From positions 558,001 through 622,000 of the forward strand of contig JAHLJZ010000002.1 in NCBI GenBank assembly GCA_025602915.1: a DNA stretch of 64,000 nucleotides. The letters run 5' to 3'. Position 1 is the first letter of the stretch, and the number at the start of each line of letters is the position of its first letter. This stretch comes from Paraphysoderma sedebokerense (Eukaryota > Blastocladiomycota > Physodermatomycetes > Physodermatales > Physodermataceae). The notes under the pieces were generated by a model that saw only the letters and a list, made by a program, of their open reading frames with translations, was not told the DNA's origin and ran no database searches. Of the stretch, positions 46,480-61,467 are shown piece by piece. A program made the position numbers and the translations under genes.

Positions 46480-46931
46480 TTACTCCCCAGTTTCAACTTT
46501 GCGGTCAATAGCAGAAGCCTTGTAAGCTATACAATATAGTCAAGTTAGTCAGAGTACATGAAGAATGTTAAGTTTGATTGCTTTCACTTACGGGTTTCCT
46601 TGTGGGTGTGCTCGTTTTCAATCAAGAATCTTGGTTCATCCTGAGATGCCTTGACTGTGGTGTGGCGAGTGCCAGCTTCTTCGGGTTCTGTGGGGTAAAT
46701 TGGACGCCAGTTAATATCTCACTCATGAGAATGGTCAGTTGTGGTACAACGGTGCATACCAGTGATGACTCTCTTGATGACACCAATCGTTCTTTGTTGA
46801 GCTCCTTCGACGGGTCTGTATTCGACGCGATCGCCTGGAATTGTGACGTGCTGTTAGAACCTGAACTGTGACGTAACTGGCCCTCCCTCCCTTGACCGCG
46901 TACCTTCTTTGTAGGGGAATTTGTCTGCCAT
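46480..46931 (-). CDS. HVA1-type TUDOR domain protein (DUF2945)
   Basis: Four phase-checked exons (46904-46931, 46760-46834, 46592-46687, 46480-46526) give a small 81-aa protein. It matches the hypervirulence-associated TUDOR family: FPYKEGDRVEYRP (barrel start), GAQQRTIGVIKRVIT, and the conserved ASQDEPRFLIENEHTHKET block. The family is widespread in fungi and bacteria and its molecular role is unclear. The first exon has only 28 coding bases. An upstream 5' flank of 215 bp separates it from the 7-TM receptor gene on the same strand. Confidence 0.82.
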
Positions 46932-47145
46932 GGTAGATATGTAACTCGAAAATTCAGTAAACGTGAAAATGGAGTATGTGAAGGGACGAAGATGTGGAGG
47001 GTCTTTAATACCCAAAAGTCGTCCAATAAGTGACGTCACCCAATTACACTAACTCCATATTTATACAACGAAAATACGGATAAATCAACTGTTACACAAA
47101 TATATACAGTATATATCAATTGTAGAATTAAGCTATTGCATGATG

Positions 47146-49114
47146 TTAATGCATTTTGTCATCCGCCTCCGCAGCAGTAGCGGCGGTGTTCTCTTCGTTG
47201 TCAGTAGCCTCAGTATCAGAATTGTCACTATCCTCACCATCATCTAAAGCAAAAAAATCATTATCATCATCTGACCATGCGCCATCTCGCTTCTTCAAAT
47301 TTCCTCCCATACTATCAACAGCCACATTATCAAGAATATCGTCCATGTCAAAATCTTCAGGGCCTGAAGCCAATTGCTCCAAACCGTAACGTTGGTTGTT
47401 GGTGGTCGGGCGCCACAAGACGCATATCGTCAACATGCAAATTGTGTAGAGCTAAAATGGCATATTAATGACAAGGACTTTAGATGACGGAATGAACATT
47501 TGTGTACAAACCAGATTGAGCCATCCGTCCTGCAAGAACCAACGCACCCTCCAGAATCGAGCAATGAAGCTCATAGTTGTCCTTTGAGAAAAGAAAACAG
47601 AATTGACAACAAAAAATAATCCGAGATTAACAGCTCCAAAGATCAGCAACTTCCAAACTTTTTTGTACATCTGAAGTTTGACATCTTGTTTTCGCAGTTC
47701 GAGATGTTTAGTAGTCTCAGTGAGCGCCGTAAGAGTCCAGATGTAAAACACACTCATAGTGGCGGCGAGTGGAATGACGCAGAAAAGGACAAGCCAAGCG
47801 CTCGGTTCTTCCTTTGTATCTTTGCCTGTTTGCAGTGTACTCCACGCATAAATTAAACCTGAACTGAATGTTAGCACATAATCAAAGTATATCATAACTG
47901 GAACTTTAAGGTAGCTAACGTACCAAACAAGAAATGAACTACAGCTAATGCTTTGCATCTTCTCATTATACTTCCGAGAGAGGGCTTCACAACGCCATAT
48001 CCAAGACTGACGATAAGCAGCAAAAAGAATGAAATACTGTTTCTTCCGGCATTTAAAAACGACGTAATCCCCAAAAGAGCTTTCGCTAAAAAAGTAGTCG
48101 AACGTCAAAACTATAAGACAAGTATTCCTCGATTTAGCGAATAACAAAACTTACATTGTTCTCCATAAGTATTCATATATTGCCAGTAAAAGTATTGCAT
48201 GCCTGTCTCAATACACAAAAATCCAATAACCGCAGAAATATACTTCTGGATCGGCAATATATCTTTCCAATGGAAATAACTCTTGATCATCCAAGCGGCA
48301 AAAACAAGCATGTACAGAAGAGAAGTGAAGCCGTAAAACTGCATAGAAAGAGGAGGTAATTTTTGTTTGTTAGTTGTTTCATTGTTACACAATACAGATT
48401 CATAACGTTTTTACGTACTGGTAATTTCGGGAAAGCAACAGCTGGCAGATGACCGTAGCCGTTTTCCACTTCAATGTCGACATCAAAAACGGCTTGTTGG
48501 CCGGACTCGCTTATTGCAATGGCAATGAAACAATACAATCCTGTCACAGGAACCGTATATTCGATTTTGAACGGAAACGTAACATTTGAAAAGTTAATGA
48601 CTTCATTTTTTATCGGAGCAATTGCGGTGGTGCTGTTGTCGATGAGAAATTTTCCCCAATCCTTCTGTTCACAAACTTCCAGCACGATAGCAGGCCCAAG
48701 ACAAACGTACTCTCGCTGAGAAGATATCATCATTAGATTTGAAACACTTCTGGGCTTGAAAGATATGTACTCACCACTGGAGGCATCAAATCCCTCCCAA
48801 GCAAATGCTGATCGTCGAAATTATAGATGACCAGAGTTGCTATTCCCTTGGAATCTTTCCTCGGCTCTACTGTGATGACCGAATCTCTGTATGAACCGGG
48901 AACAGAGTCTCTAGAGTACACTCCTGTGCAGACTCTGTTTTCAGCCAAGAACGGGGGCTAAAAGATTCGTACAGAGTCAATAAGTTACGGACATTACGAT
49001 GATACAGGAAAGTTGCAACTTTACCAAGAAGTCATCATGGGCGGTCGCCTTTGGCAATATTTGCAGAAGCAGACATGCAAACAGAACAGACAGGTTCAGC
49101 ACACTGTACTTCAT
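47146..49114 (-). CDS. GOST-family 7-TM Golgi receptor (Ptm1/TMEM87/GPR107-like)
   Basis: Seven phase-checked exons (49025-49114, 48775-48957, 48419-48715, 48155-48338, 47924-48085, 47512-47858, 47146-47451) give 522 aa. A cleavable signal peptide (VLNLSVLFACLLLQILPKAT) leads to a lumenal beta-sandwich (GOLD-like) domain with cysteines and N-X-S/T sites. Seven helices follow. Recognisable blocks are FYGFTSLLYMLVFAAWM, ETGMQYFYWQY, RNSISFFLLLIVSLGYGVVK and LLIFGAVNLGLFFVVNSVFF with a following R/W-rich loop. The acidic C-terminal tail (EDSDNSDTEATDNEEN) is usual in fungi. Members sit in the Golgi or endosomes and act in trafficking; ligand and coupling are unsettled. Confidence 0.92.
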
Positions 49115-49320
49115 GTCAATGGATTGTGGTGATGAGAGATGAAATTTGCAGCTTCCTAGATACAGAGGTGACGAGTAGATTTGACAATTCCGAAAGACAG
49201 CGAATCCCGAGTGCCAGAATCAGCCACAGTAACGTGCTCAGCCTCTTGCGAGCGTCCATAAAATGCTGACACTTTATTAATTCTATTATTATTCCATTTG
49301 TCGTATCATCTATACAGCCA

Positions 49321-50756
49321 TCATTCCCCTCTATAAACGGGTTTCCGCTTCTCCGCAAAAGCTTTCAGACCTTAATGAAAATTTAGTCAGTTCAGTTTCC
49401 AAGATGGTGTAGTAGCAAAATATAATGGGCCGTACCTTCCAGTCGATCCTGAGTCGGTATGACTTGAGCATAGCATGTTTGCTCAAAAGCCAAACCAGAT
49501 GCTCTGCAACAGGTTTTGTTAGCATGTCAATATTTGCAGCGATGATAGCTATGTATACTTACAGGTCCAGCTGGGAGCCACGATCGACAGCGAGTTTAGC
49601 CATTTTGACCGCTATCGGCCCTGTGATTAAAATACAATCAATAAATACCCCACATATAAAGAATATATATTGTAGTCAATGCCATCTATTTATCTATACC
49701 TTGCGGTAAGATCTCCCTGGCGAGATCCAAAGCCTTAGGATACGCTGATCCCTCTGTTACAGCGTAATTTGCGATACCATACTTCTCGGCTTGTACACCA
49801 CTCAGAACTCTGCCGGTGAACATCAACTCTTTCGCTTTGGACCCTCCAATAAGTCGTGGAAGTCTCTGTGTTCCGCCGGCTCTAGTTATTTGTGAATCGA
49901 TATTGAGAACTGACTCTTGACAATTGAGATGCGCAAATATGACACATACCCAGGAATAATAGCTAGTTTCGTCTCCGGTAATCCGAATTTGGATTCGGGA
50001 CCTGCAATTCGCATGTCACAACATAGAGCCATCTCCAAACCTCCCCCTAAGGCCGCACCGTCAACGGCTGCAATGGTAGGTACAGGCAAGCTCTGTACGC
50101 AAAATGATTAGCTGGTCTGAGTGGTAGAAAAAGCGAGATAGTAATTGTTGAGCCTTTTTACCTCTAAATCAGAGAAAGATGACCGAAGTTTGCTCACAAA
50201 CATGGCAACTTCAGTCGGGTTCATGGTTTTTCGTTCTTTCAAATCCGCACCGGCGCAAAATACTCTCTCCACTAAACTTCTAAGAATCACCACTCGAACG
50301 TGCCTTCATAGCAGATATGTGGCAGAGGATTTTTAAAATCCGATATGATGAGCCGCAGTTTATGTAGACATTCTAATATCATATAACTTACGGGTCAAAT
50401 CGTAATTGCTCCACAGATTCTCTGAACTGTTGAAGGAACGATTTTGATAAAGCATTCTTCGCAGAAGGTCGATTCAAGTTGATCACCGATATTCCTACCC
50501 GTTACCAGAAAGTTCAAAATAATTCAATAAACAGTTATTCCTTCTAGTTTTCTGGATTTAGTGCTGTTAAAAGTGCGTATTGTTAGATTGGTCAGTTACC
50601 TTTATCGTCCCCTGTCAAGCGTTCAACAAAGCACTCCTTCTCGGCTGCTGTGGAATACCACTTCAAGTTCAATGTATTGGCACACTGCAACACTAACCGA
50701 TAGTGCTTTTGATAATTGCCGACAGCTAGTTGTGAAAGTCTGATAGAATTCAACAT
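49321..50756 (-). CDS. AUH-type mitochondrial enoyl-CoA hydratase
   Basis: Cr otonase-fold hydratase, closest to methylglutaconyl-CoA hydratase (leucine degradation). Eight phase-checked exons (50600-50756, 50392-50494, 50162-50303, 49950-50092, 49700-49881, 49563-49620, 49436-49503, 49321-49370) give 300 aa. The N-terminus ([20 protein letters not shown]) looks like a mitochondrial presequence. Visible are [11 protein letters not shown], the oxyanion-hole blocks [10 protein letters not shown] and [20 protein letters not shown], the catalytic Glu region [20 protein letters not shown] (Glu of LPE), and [18 protein letters not shown] proteins also bind AU-rich RNA through a Lys-rich helix; no such strong patch is seen here. 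A crotonase of another specificity cannot be excluded. Confidence 0.88.
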
Positions 50757-50803
50757 TGTTTCTGATCAGAATTTGGAATTGGCAGAAGAAAAGGTCAAAT
50801 CAA

Positions 50804-50995
50804 ATGTCCAATACATATTGGGTTCTGTGGGCCATCGCGCGGGCCGGCGCCGGTACTATCCGGCGGAGCGGAACTCCACATATCAAGCAGCCAATTCATG
50901 TGCCAAAACATGTAAGTATGAAAAGTTTTACAATTTTTATTCCCTAACCCATATTATTACAGTACACTTATAATTTTTACTCGGCTTGGTATTGA
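50804..50995 (+). CDS. possible 46-aa small protein
   Basis: Two exons (50804-50911, 50963-50995) with a strong GTAAGT donor and a TTATTACAG acceptor. The product begins [17 protein letters not shown] and ends [13 protein letters not shown]. It is compact, with an N-terminal helix and a Pro/His-rich tail, in the style of small mitochondrial membrane subunits, but I cannot name it. It starts 47 bp from the divergent hydratase gene, as in shared mitochondrial-gene promoters. Against it: the second exon overlaps the last 19 bases of the eS7 coding region on the other strand. Confidence 0.35.
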
Positions 50996-51782
50996 GGGAA
51001 TTCAAAAGCAACATCCTTGCCAGTCAATCTTCGGTAGACAGATGAGAAAGTGTCAAGCTTGTATTCGAGAGAAGTGTGATCTTTCTTGTCAAGGAAACTG
51101 TAAAAGAGATGAATAAAGTCAGACAAGCGAGTTCAAGACAACGGATGCATTCACAACATACACTTTGATAGTTTTGCTGCCATCAACTCGGATCTTAGTT
51201 CTCTTTCCAACAATTTCGGTGGGGTACACCAAATCTTCCAAGATGGAATCGTGTACAGCGGTAAGAGTGCGAGATCTTGGGCGAGCTTGCTTAGCACGGG
51301 ATTTGCGACCGGGTTTGGCCATGATGCGGCGTTGAGCGACGAGGAGAACATGTCGGTCAGAGAACTTCTTTTCAAGTTCGCGGATAAGTCTGCCGAGATA
51401 TCAAAATAATTAGTAAATCTTTTGTGCAAGCAAAAGCTATAATCGTTTTGCATACCTAGGTTGGATTTTGTGGAACTGTTTCAACTGAGGAACAGGAACA
51501 AAGATGACAATAGCTTTACGACCATGACCAACTTCAACCTATTACCGCATTCGCATCGGTTAGAATTTAAAATTGATATCATTGAACTAAATTCTAATGT
51601 CAAAAACTCTCGATTATAATATTTACCTCTTTGGCGGCGGTGAATTGGAGGGGACGCAAGTCAGCTTTCAATTCTTGAGAGTTGCTTTCCAAGTCGAAGA
51701 TAGCTTGGGCAACTTGTAATTCAAGTTCGTCGGGTTGAGCACCGAGGGGCTTGGCGATCTTATTGCGAGCCGAGGGAGCCAT
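50977..51782 (-). CDS. RPS7: 40S ribosomal protein eS7
   Basis: Small-subunit ribosomal protein. Four phase-checked exons (51627-51782, 51456-51538, 51162-51389, 50977-51097) give 195 aa, the family length. Signature blocks are [74 protein letters not shown] and [14 protein letters not shown]. The start follows a short leader with several in-frame stops upstream. Complete and ordinary. Confidence 0.97.
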
Positions 51783-52546
51783 TATTATGTGAATGAATCG
51801 GTCTGTGAAAAAGGCATACAGAAAATTAAGTTAAATCGGAATCAAGTGTTCAACATCAGTTCGATCGAGCGAAAAATATCCATCCATCAGCACGGCTCCA
51901 CTTAAAAAGTGAAATACCACTAAAGTATCGATGTTCTACCTAGATAGATGCAATAAAGAGAATAATTTTGCAATACTTACATGACTATATTTGACCGATG
52001 TACCAAACAAGAGGAGGAATCGTCAGACGAGAAAAACAAGATACCTTCCCTCAAAAAAAGGCCACGTGGCGCGTGTTGATCGTCAAACTGGGTCTGCCTG
52101 CCTGGGTTGTAAACCAACTTTGTCTTAGTTAGACAGATGATATACACTCTTATCATATGGATACTGATACGGCAACGATGACAATGTAACCTAACACGGA
52201 AATCAAATAAATGCTGTATGGATTTCGAAGGGCTACTCTCTGCTTGTTATGTCAAAATGAGACTGGCCGCGCAGTCTTGGCTGTTGGTCATGAATCCACG
52301 AAATACCGAGCAGAGAAATTCGTCTCTTGACATTGATGACTATTGTCCCCGTACTCTTATCTCTATTCGCCACATAATCAGTGCAATCAACGAGAGGGTG
52401 CAGCATGATCCATAGAAGCTACCTCCAGTTTCAAAAATTCATGTGTACAAGGATTTATTATATCAACATTGATACCCAATGTCCTAGATCGAATGAATAT
52501 ATTACAAAATTAAATGTTACATTTGGGCAAGATACGGGTTCTCAAC
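51783..52546. other. intergenic
   Basis: The eS7 promoter and leader are followed by the 3' flank of the acetyltransferase. A plus-strand frame of 65 codons at 52218 has no support. No ribosomal-protein-type tandem motif or RNA gene was seen. Confidence 0.5.
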
Positions 52547-53319
52547 TCACATCCCGAAACCCCTCGAGTTCTGCTCCCGATTTCGTCTGCTCCTTCGCAC
52601 TTCCCATCTGTAATTATCCTCCGATAGAATGTACACATCTTTTCTAGGGTCATCATAGCCCAGCTTTTCATCAATTCGAGTAAATCCCCTTTTCTTCAGC
52701 ATACCCTTTGCCTTCCAATTTTCAGCGCACGTCGATGCACTCAAATTCTTAACGTCTAATTGATTGAACGATATTTTAAGTATTACATCTAGAGCTTCGT
52801 TTCCATACCCAGCGTTTTGAAGTGCAGGATCAATAAGAAATTGAACTACATGGAATTCCTCCCTGAAGGGTTCAGATGGTAACGTCCAATTGGGTGACGA
52901 GTTCCGTTGTGTGAGGGGAGACCGCGTTTTTAACTTTGAAAACGGATAGATTTCTGCTATACCGATAAACTTAGACGTAGGCGGGTACGGTAAAGTTTGG
53001 ATGTATGAATTTCGAAATTCTATGGCGAATAAGCCGTAACCAATTCTTCGAATACAGAACTGAAAGAATTGACCATGGATTTGAGTTCTATGTCCGAAAA
53101 TGGTTTCGTATTGGGTTCATACCACATTTGGTAAGGGACATCGGTGGATTGAATGATAGTTCGATAAAAATCCCAAAATCCGGGATGACAGTATGTGAAT
53201 GGTGTTAACTTGAGCCGCCGCCCCTTGTCGAAATACGTAATTTTCTCTTTCAGCAGGAGATTCGACAGGGCAAACGGTAGATCAACGTTGCGAAAGGGTT
53301 CCATTGTAATGTTCGGCAT
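52547..53319 (-). pseudogene. GNAT acetyltransferase with an apparent frameshift
   Basis: Two frames together make one GCN5-related N-acetyltransferase of about 257 aa, RimJ-like. The first (53319 to about 53035) encodes FRNVDLPFALSNLLL ... FSDIELKSMVNSFSSVFEEL. The second continues GYGLFAIEFRNS, FIGIAEIYPF, the acetyl-CoA loop NAGYGNEALDVIL and NLSASTCAENWKAKGMLKKR (C-terminal GNAT motif), ending at 52547. The switch lies at 53038-53041, where the coding strand reads GAATTGGTTAC; one extra G after TTG would restore FEELGYGLFAIE. A two-base G run is a common place for an assembly slip. An 80-nt intron (about 53067-53146) would also rejoin frames but would delete a stretch that aligns with the family. 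So it is either a sequence error or a recent break; the rest looks under selection. Confidence 0.7.
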
Positions 53320-53980
53320 ATCTTTCTATCTTTAATATACTTATATATATTCAGATAAACTTAAATTTAACACTACTGAGTAGATGTGGGCTTTTAATAG
53401 AGGTTCAGTGACTCGATTATGTAGAACCCTGTGCCTTTTTAACGATGAGTCACTTTTTCCTTCATCCTTCGGGAAACAGAAATGCACGCAGAAATTGACC
53501 AATCACTTTGACATTCTGCTACCTTCCGTACTCCTTCCGTTCGATTAGTCATTCTATTGTTAATGACGGTACCGGGAATTTTCCAGATCCGAATGACTAA
53601 TCGCAGATATCGGTGGGATATCTATTGTAATCTTAATGTAGCTGCGGGCGGCGGTATGCGGCGAAGACAACGCTCCACAGGTGCGACAACCGCACACGCA
53701 CAATATGTCTCAAATTAAGGTGGTTTTGCGTCTCTGTCTGTTTCATGAATCATGAAGTCTATTGCGTCTGAATTTTTAGGAATCGAGTCATGGAAAGAGT
53801 TGCTCGAATACAGCGACAAATTACAATTGACAAAGTTTCAAAAATCAAATCTCAAAGTGAATTGAATGAATTTCACTCATCTATGACGTCACAATATTGT
53901 ACTCTATATCTCGATGTTCTGCGAAACCACAAAACCCCAAGGATTACTTTTTATTTTTCCATCACCCATATTTTACAAAC
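53320..53980. other. divergent intergenic region
   Basis: 661 bases lie between the starts of the acetyltransferase and the LEA-like gene. No coding frame is supported; a 64-codon frame at 53790 is featureless. Confidence 0.5.
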
Positions 53981-55337
53981 ATGAGTTACTTAAGAAATCT
54001 TTCACAATCTTTGAGACTTGTTCCCAAACGACATTTCATTCCGGTTTATCATACGCGCAATATCGCCGGCGGCGCCGTAGTTGGTGCAGCCGCTGCGGTC
54101 GCCGGACAGAAAATAGTGGAAAAAGTCGCAGGTAGGGATGGTAACTGCATTTGATTTTGCAGATTATTATAATTCGTGGAATGTAAATGACGTGGATTCA
54201 TGATAGATAAGGTGACGGATAAAGCTGCCGAAGCTGCTGTGAGTGCTACCGCCCAAACACTCAAAACTGGTACATTCCCATCCTTTATGGTTATTGTTTG
54301 TTGGATTGTAGTAGTAAAATTTTAATTCGCTTTCTGATACATAGTTGTTGGCGTGCCGGAAGAGGAAGATCGACATCATCGTGAGAACCGAGCTCAATCA
54401 GACGATACCTCAGAAGCGACCGAAGATTTGAAGAAAGTGGTTGAAACTGTAGAAGAAAAAGCTGGAGACTATGCCAAGGATGCCGGAGAAAAACTATCTA
54501 ATATGGCCAGTAAAGCAGCAGATGTGGGGTCAGAATATTCTTCCATGGCGCGAGGAACAATAAAGGATTCTCTGGATACAGCAAAAGGTTATGTCAACGA
54601 AGCAAAGTTTACGGCACAGCATGCAGGAGATATTGGCTCTGTGTTGAACAACTCGACCGTAAAAGACCTCGGAAAGACGATGATGAAAGGGAAGGCGCGA
54701 GACGTAAAAGAGGGCATGAAGAATGAAGCCGACAGAGCCTACAATTCGGCTCGAGAAACTGTGTCTGAAACTGTTGAAAGCGGTCGAGAAAGCGCACACA
54801 ATGTGATGGATGAAGTGAAAGAAAAAGGACGAGAGTATGTTGAGAAAGGATGGAGTGCGGCGGAAGATACCCTTGAGGCAGGCCGAGAAAAGAAAGAACG
54901 ACTAAAAGAATATGGTCGCGAGATCCAGGAAGATCCCATGGAAATGGGACGTGAAATGAAAGAGAAAGCTAAAACATTCGGTCAAGGGTTGAAAGAGAGA
55001 GCAAACCGAGGTAAGATACATCGAATTTACTTTGAACAATCTAATCGAATCTTACGTTAGACGTCGCTCATACGTTGTTTGCATTGATAGGAATCAACTC
55101 AGAAGACGAAGATTTACAAGGCAAGGATGATTTGGAAATGGCAACAAAATTACCAAGGCGATCTACAGTAACATGGGACGAGAAAAGTATGAACGGTAAG
55201 ATTTACCGAGTGCTTTGTATGAATCAATCTCCCATCTAACGACTACAACACGAATAGATATTATGGATGAAGCCGAAGATAAAGTTCGAAATATGGAAAT
55301 CTTTGTCAATCAAGGTTCGAATATTCGATATGCTTGA
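53981..55337 (+). CDS. LEA-like mitochondrial amphipathic-helix protein
   Basis: Five phase-checked exons (53981-54131, 54207-54269, 54345-55010, 55091-55195, 55258-55337) give 354 aa. The N-terminus (MSYLRNLSQSLRLVPKRHF) is a typical mitochondrial presequence. A Gly/Ala helix with small residues follows (GGAVVGAAAAVAG). Most of the protein is Ala/Lys/Glu/Asp-rich with irregular 11-residue A-x-x-K/R-x-x-E/D repeats (for example ESAHNVMDEVKEKGREYVEK, AEDTLEAGREKKERL), as in group 3 LEA proteins. These are disordered when wet and become helical on drying, and they protect membranes and enzymes. The homology is compositional, so an apolipoprotein-like or structural role is possible. Confidence 0.75.
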
Positions 55338-55591
55338 AGATCTGCCAATGTTGCCGCTCCGTTGTATTAAATGAAGAATACCCTATGGTCATTTAGCGAC
55401 AAATAATTCAGACCGGTTTCACTCATCTATGACACTCTCTCCAGACGTCGATGGAAAGAAAATCGGTTATTCTGGATAACTCATTCCTGTACAGATTTTT
55501 TCACAATAAAATTGATTGCTGACTCATGAATTGGAATAGTGAGATATAAAGATACCACGCTCTTTGACAGACTCATTACACTACTGTCTAT

Positions 55592-59013
<3,422 letters not shown>

Positions 59014-59520
59014 ATCAATCGAAAAATAGAATTCGTGGTTTAATTGAAGGCTCAAAGTAGATCGTTAGAATCCTCAGCGAGTGAGAATGAAGGCCCAGAG
59101 GGAATTTGTGCAAAGGGCTACACGTCTGGAGTCTCGACTCAAATAATGATATCCGATTACGGACATCGACGGCAAAATATCGTATATTACTATCTTCTAG
59201 GCTATTCCCCTTACAAGGTTGGAATGTAGTTTTACGCAATTATTTGCGCTCATCCAAATTTTCGGTGTCCAAAGGATAAATCAAGATCCTTTATAATGAA
59301 CTGCATTATTGTAGTATGTTCTTCCGGCCATTCAAATTTGACATTTCAATTCTATAGAAGGCAGCATTTGATTACAATTCCTTTCCCGGTATTTAATAGA
59401 TGATTCCGCACTTTTGAGCAGTCGGCGACATTGCCGGCTATCGCTGTGGCTGAGACCCGCCTTGAACTGAATTTCTGCCAGGCATCAGAACAACTCTTCT
59501 TTTTCATTGATAACATCGTC
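59014..59520. other. divergent promoter region
   Basis: 507 bases lie between the MCM8 and DnaJ starts. Minor open frames have no features. The DnaJ-proximal 60 bases include a C/T run. Confidence 0.5.
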
Positions 59521-61373
59521 ATGAGTCCAAGTAAACCAATTATAATATCGCAAAAACCGCTGCCTTACGTCAGGACTTCTTGCGACTTTTGTTCGGCAAA
59601 TGTAGAGTTCTTGCCCCCGACATCCAACGACTCTATCGCTGTCCCTCCAGGTTTCGATGGTTTGTACTTTCATCATCTTGGAAGCTCTTCCTAACGCTTG
59701 ATTGTAATGCGTCTCTGAATCACCCATTGGGATCTATTCTATATGACAATAGTGGTTGGAATTCAGTGTTGGAATTGTAAAAAAGTCTTCGATGTTGATT
59801 TACAAGGAAAGAAGAAAAAAGAGTCGAAAAAATCGGGAATGAAGGTGGGCTCAGGTAATATCTTTTATGTGTCTGCATTGCTTCACTTAATGTTATTTTC
59901 AGCAAAAAAATATTAATAAGTTTACTGAAATTTGTTTGAATGTATTATATACAGATGAAAACCCGGTTTCTACGGAGTATTACGACATTTTAGGCATTTC
60001 CCCACAGGCTACAGCGGATGAGATAAAAAAGGTAGTGAATTAGCCAAATCTAAATTTTAGTGCCTAGTTTCTAAACAACACTCATTCAACAACTGCAAGG
60101 CATATCGAAAGCAAGCACTCAAGTATCATCCGGTAAGGGAGAATCGTTCATTCAGAAATATAATGCTTCTGCCGATCGTGAATGAACTCCTGGACTGACC
60201 GTAATGAATAGGATAAGAATGCAGGAAACGAGGAAGCAGAAGAAAAGTTCAAATTGATATCTGAAGCCTACCAGGTATACTGGTCTTGATGTATGATGAT
60301 TGCAACTTTAAGGTCAACTAAACACCAATTTCGACAATTTAGATCCTATCCGATCCGCAGCTGCGTAAGCGTTATAATGAATATGGAAAACAGACAACAG
60401 AGGATTTTGGGTTCGTCAACCCGGAAGAGTTTTTTAAACAGCAATTTGGTGCCTTTCGTTTCGATTTATTTTGATACCATCAATGTCCCACTAAACTAGT
60501 TGTCATCTAGGCGGCGAACGGTTCGGAGATATCATTGGTGAAATATCAATTGCCAAAGATTTTAAGGATGCAATGATGGAGGCGGAATCGTCAAAAGAGA
60601 ACGAAGACCCGAAGGAAAAGGCTGAACGAGAGAAGAAGCTCTATGAAGCACGGATGAAAGAGAGGGAAGAGCGGGTCAACAAATTAGTGGAAAAACTAAT
60701 ACAGAAGTTGAGTATATATACCGAATGTCATTATGACGAATTAGCGGCAAAAGCTTTCGAGGAAATTATTCAGTTGGAAGCGGAGGATCTAAAAGCTGAG
60801 AGTTACGGCGTCGAGTTGCTGCATGCGATTGGTTTTACCTATAGCTTGAAAGCTCGGCAGTATCTAGGAAGAAGTGACTATCTAGGGTTAGGTGGAATTT
60901 TCCACTCAGTGAAGGAAAAGGTAAAGTGATCAAAATATAAAAAAGCTTGTGAATAGTGGCTGACGACAGAGTTCCCAGTCACATATATTTAGTGAAACGG
61001 TCTCGACATTCCGGTCAGCTATTGAGCTTCAGCAGTCATTCAATCAGCTGTCAGATGCGGAGAAAAAGGGAACGGTTTGTATAAGTCGCATTTAGCTGAG
61101 CCTTGATCAGATCTGACAAGACATTCAATATAGCTCACTACGGAAGAAAAAACAAAACTAGAGGAGGAAGCAGCCACCAAAGGTCTGAATGCACTATGGA
61201 AAGGCTCAAAACTGGAAGTTGAAAGTGTTCTTCGAGACGTATGTGACAAAGCCTTGACAGATCCGAGCGTAAGCAAAGAGACGTTGAAGAAGAGAGCGCA
61301 GGCTTTGAAAATTATTGGAAGTGTTTATCAAGCCGTGAAGCCCAACCCGGCCGCAAGTGAGGCTGCAAAATAA
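59521..61373 (+). CDS. DnaJ-X domain Hsp40 (Caj1/Djp1-like)
   Basis: Hsp40 co-chaperone that stimulates Hsp70 through the J domain. Nine phase-checked exons (59521-59659, 59753-59854, 59955-60031, 60100-60132, 60212-60274, 60343-60448, 60511-60920, 60979-61074, 61134-61373) give 421 aa. A leader contains CDFC and CWNC, a possible zinc pair (about residues 21-53). The J domain starts YYDILGISPQATADEIKK, has HPD (split by an intron at the P/D junction), and ends SDPQLRKRYNEYG. The DnaJ-X domain follows, with a charged coiled coil (EKAEREKKLYEARMKEREER) and the EVESVLRDVCDKAL block. The zinc-like leader is unusual for this subfamily. Relatives work in ER or peroxisomal import and with calmodulin. 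Confidence 0.92.
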
Positions 61374-61467
61374 TAAATTTATAATATTACTTTTAATAAT
61401 TATATATTCCATTCACTAATCAAAGGTATATAAGAAACGAATTTCTAGAATCGTCAATGGGGAATGA

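Noticed and set aside
51783-52546. Possible gene at 52218-52415
   Set aside because: 65 codons, no motif, and it lies antisense to the 3' flank of the acetyltransferase.
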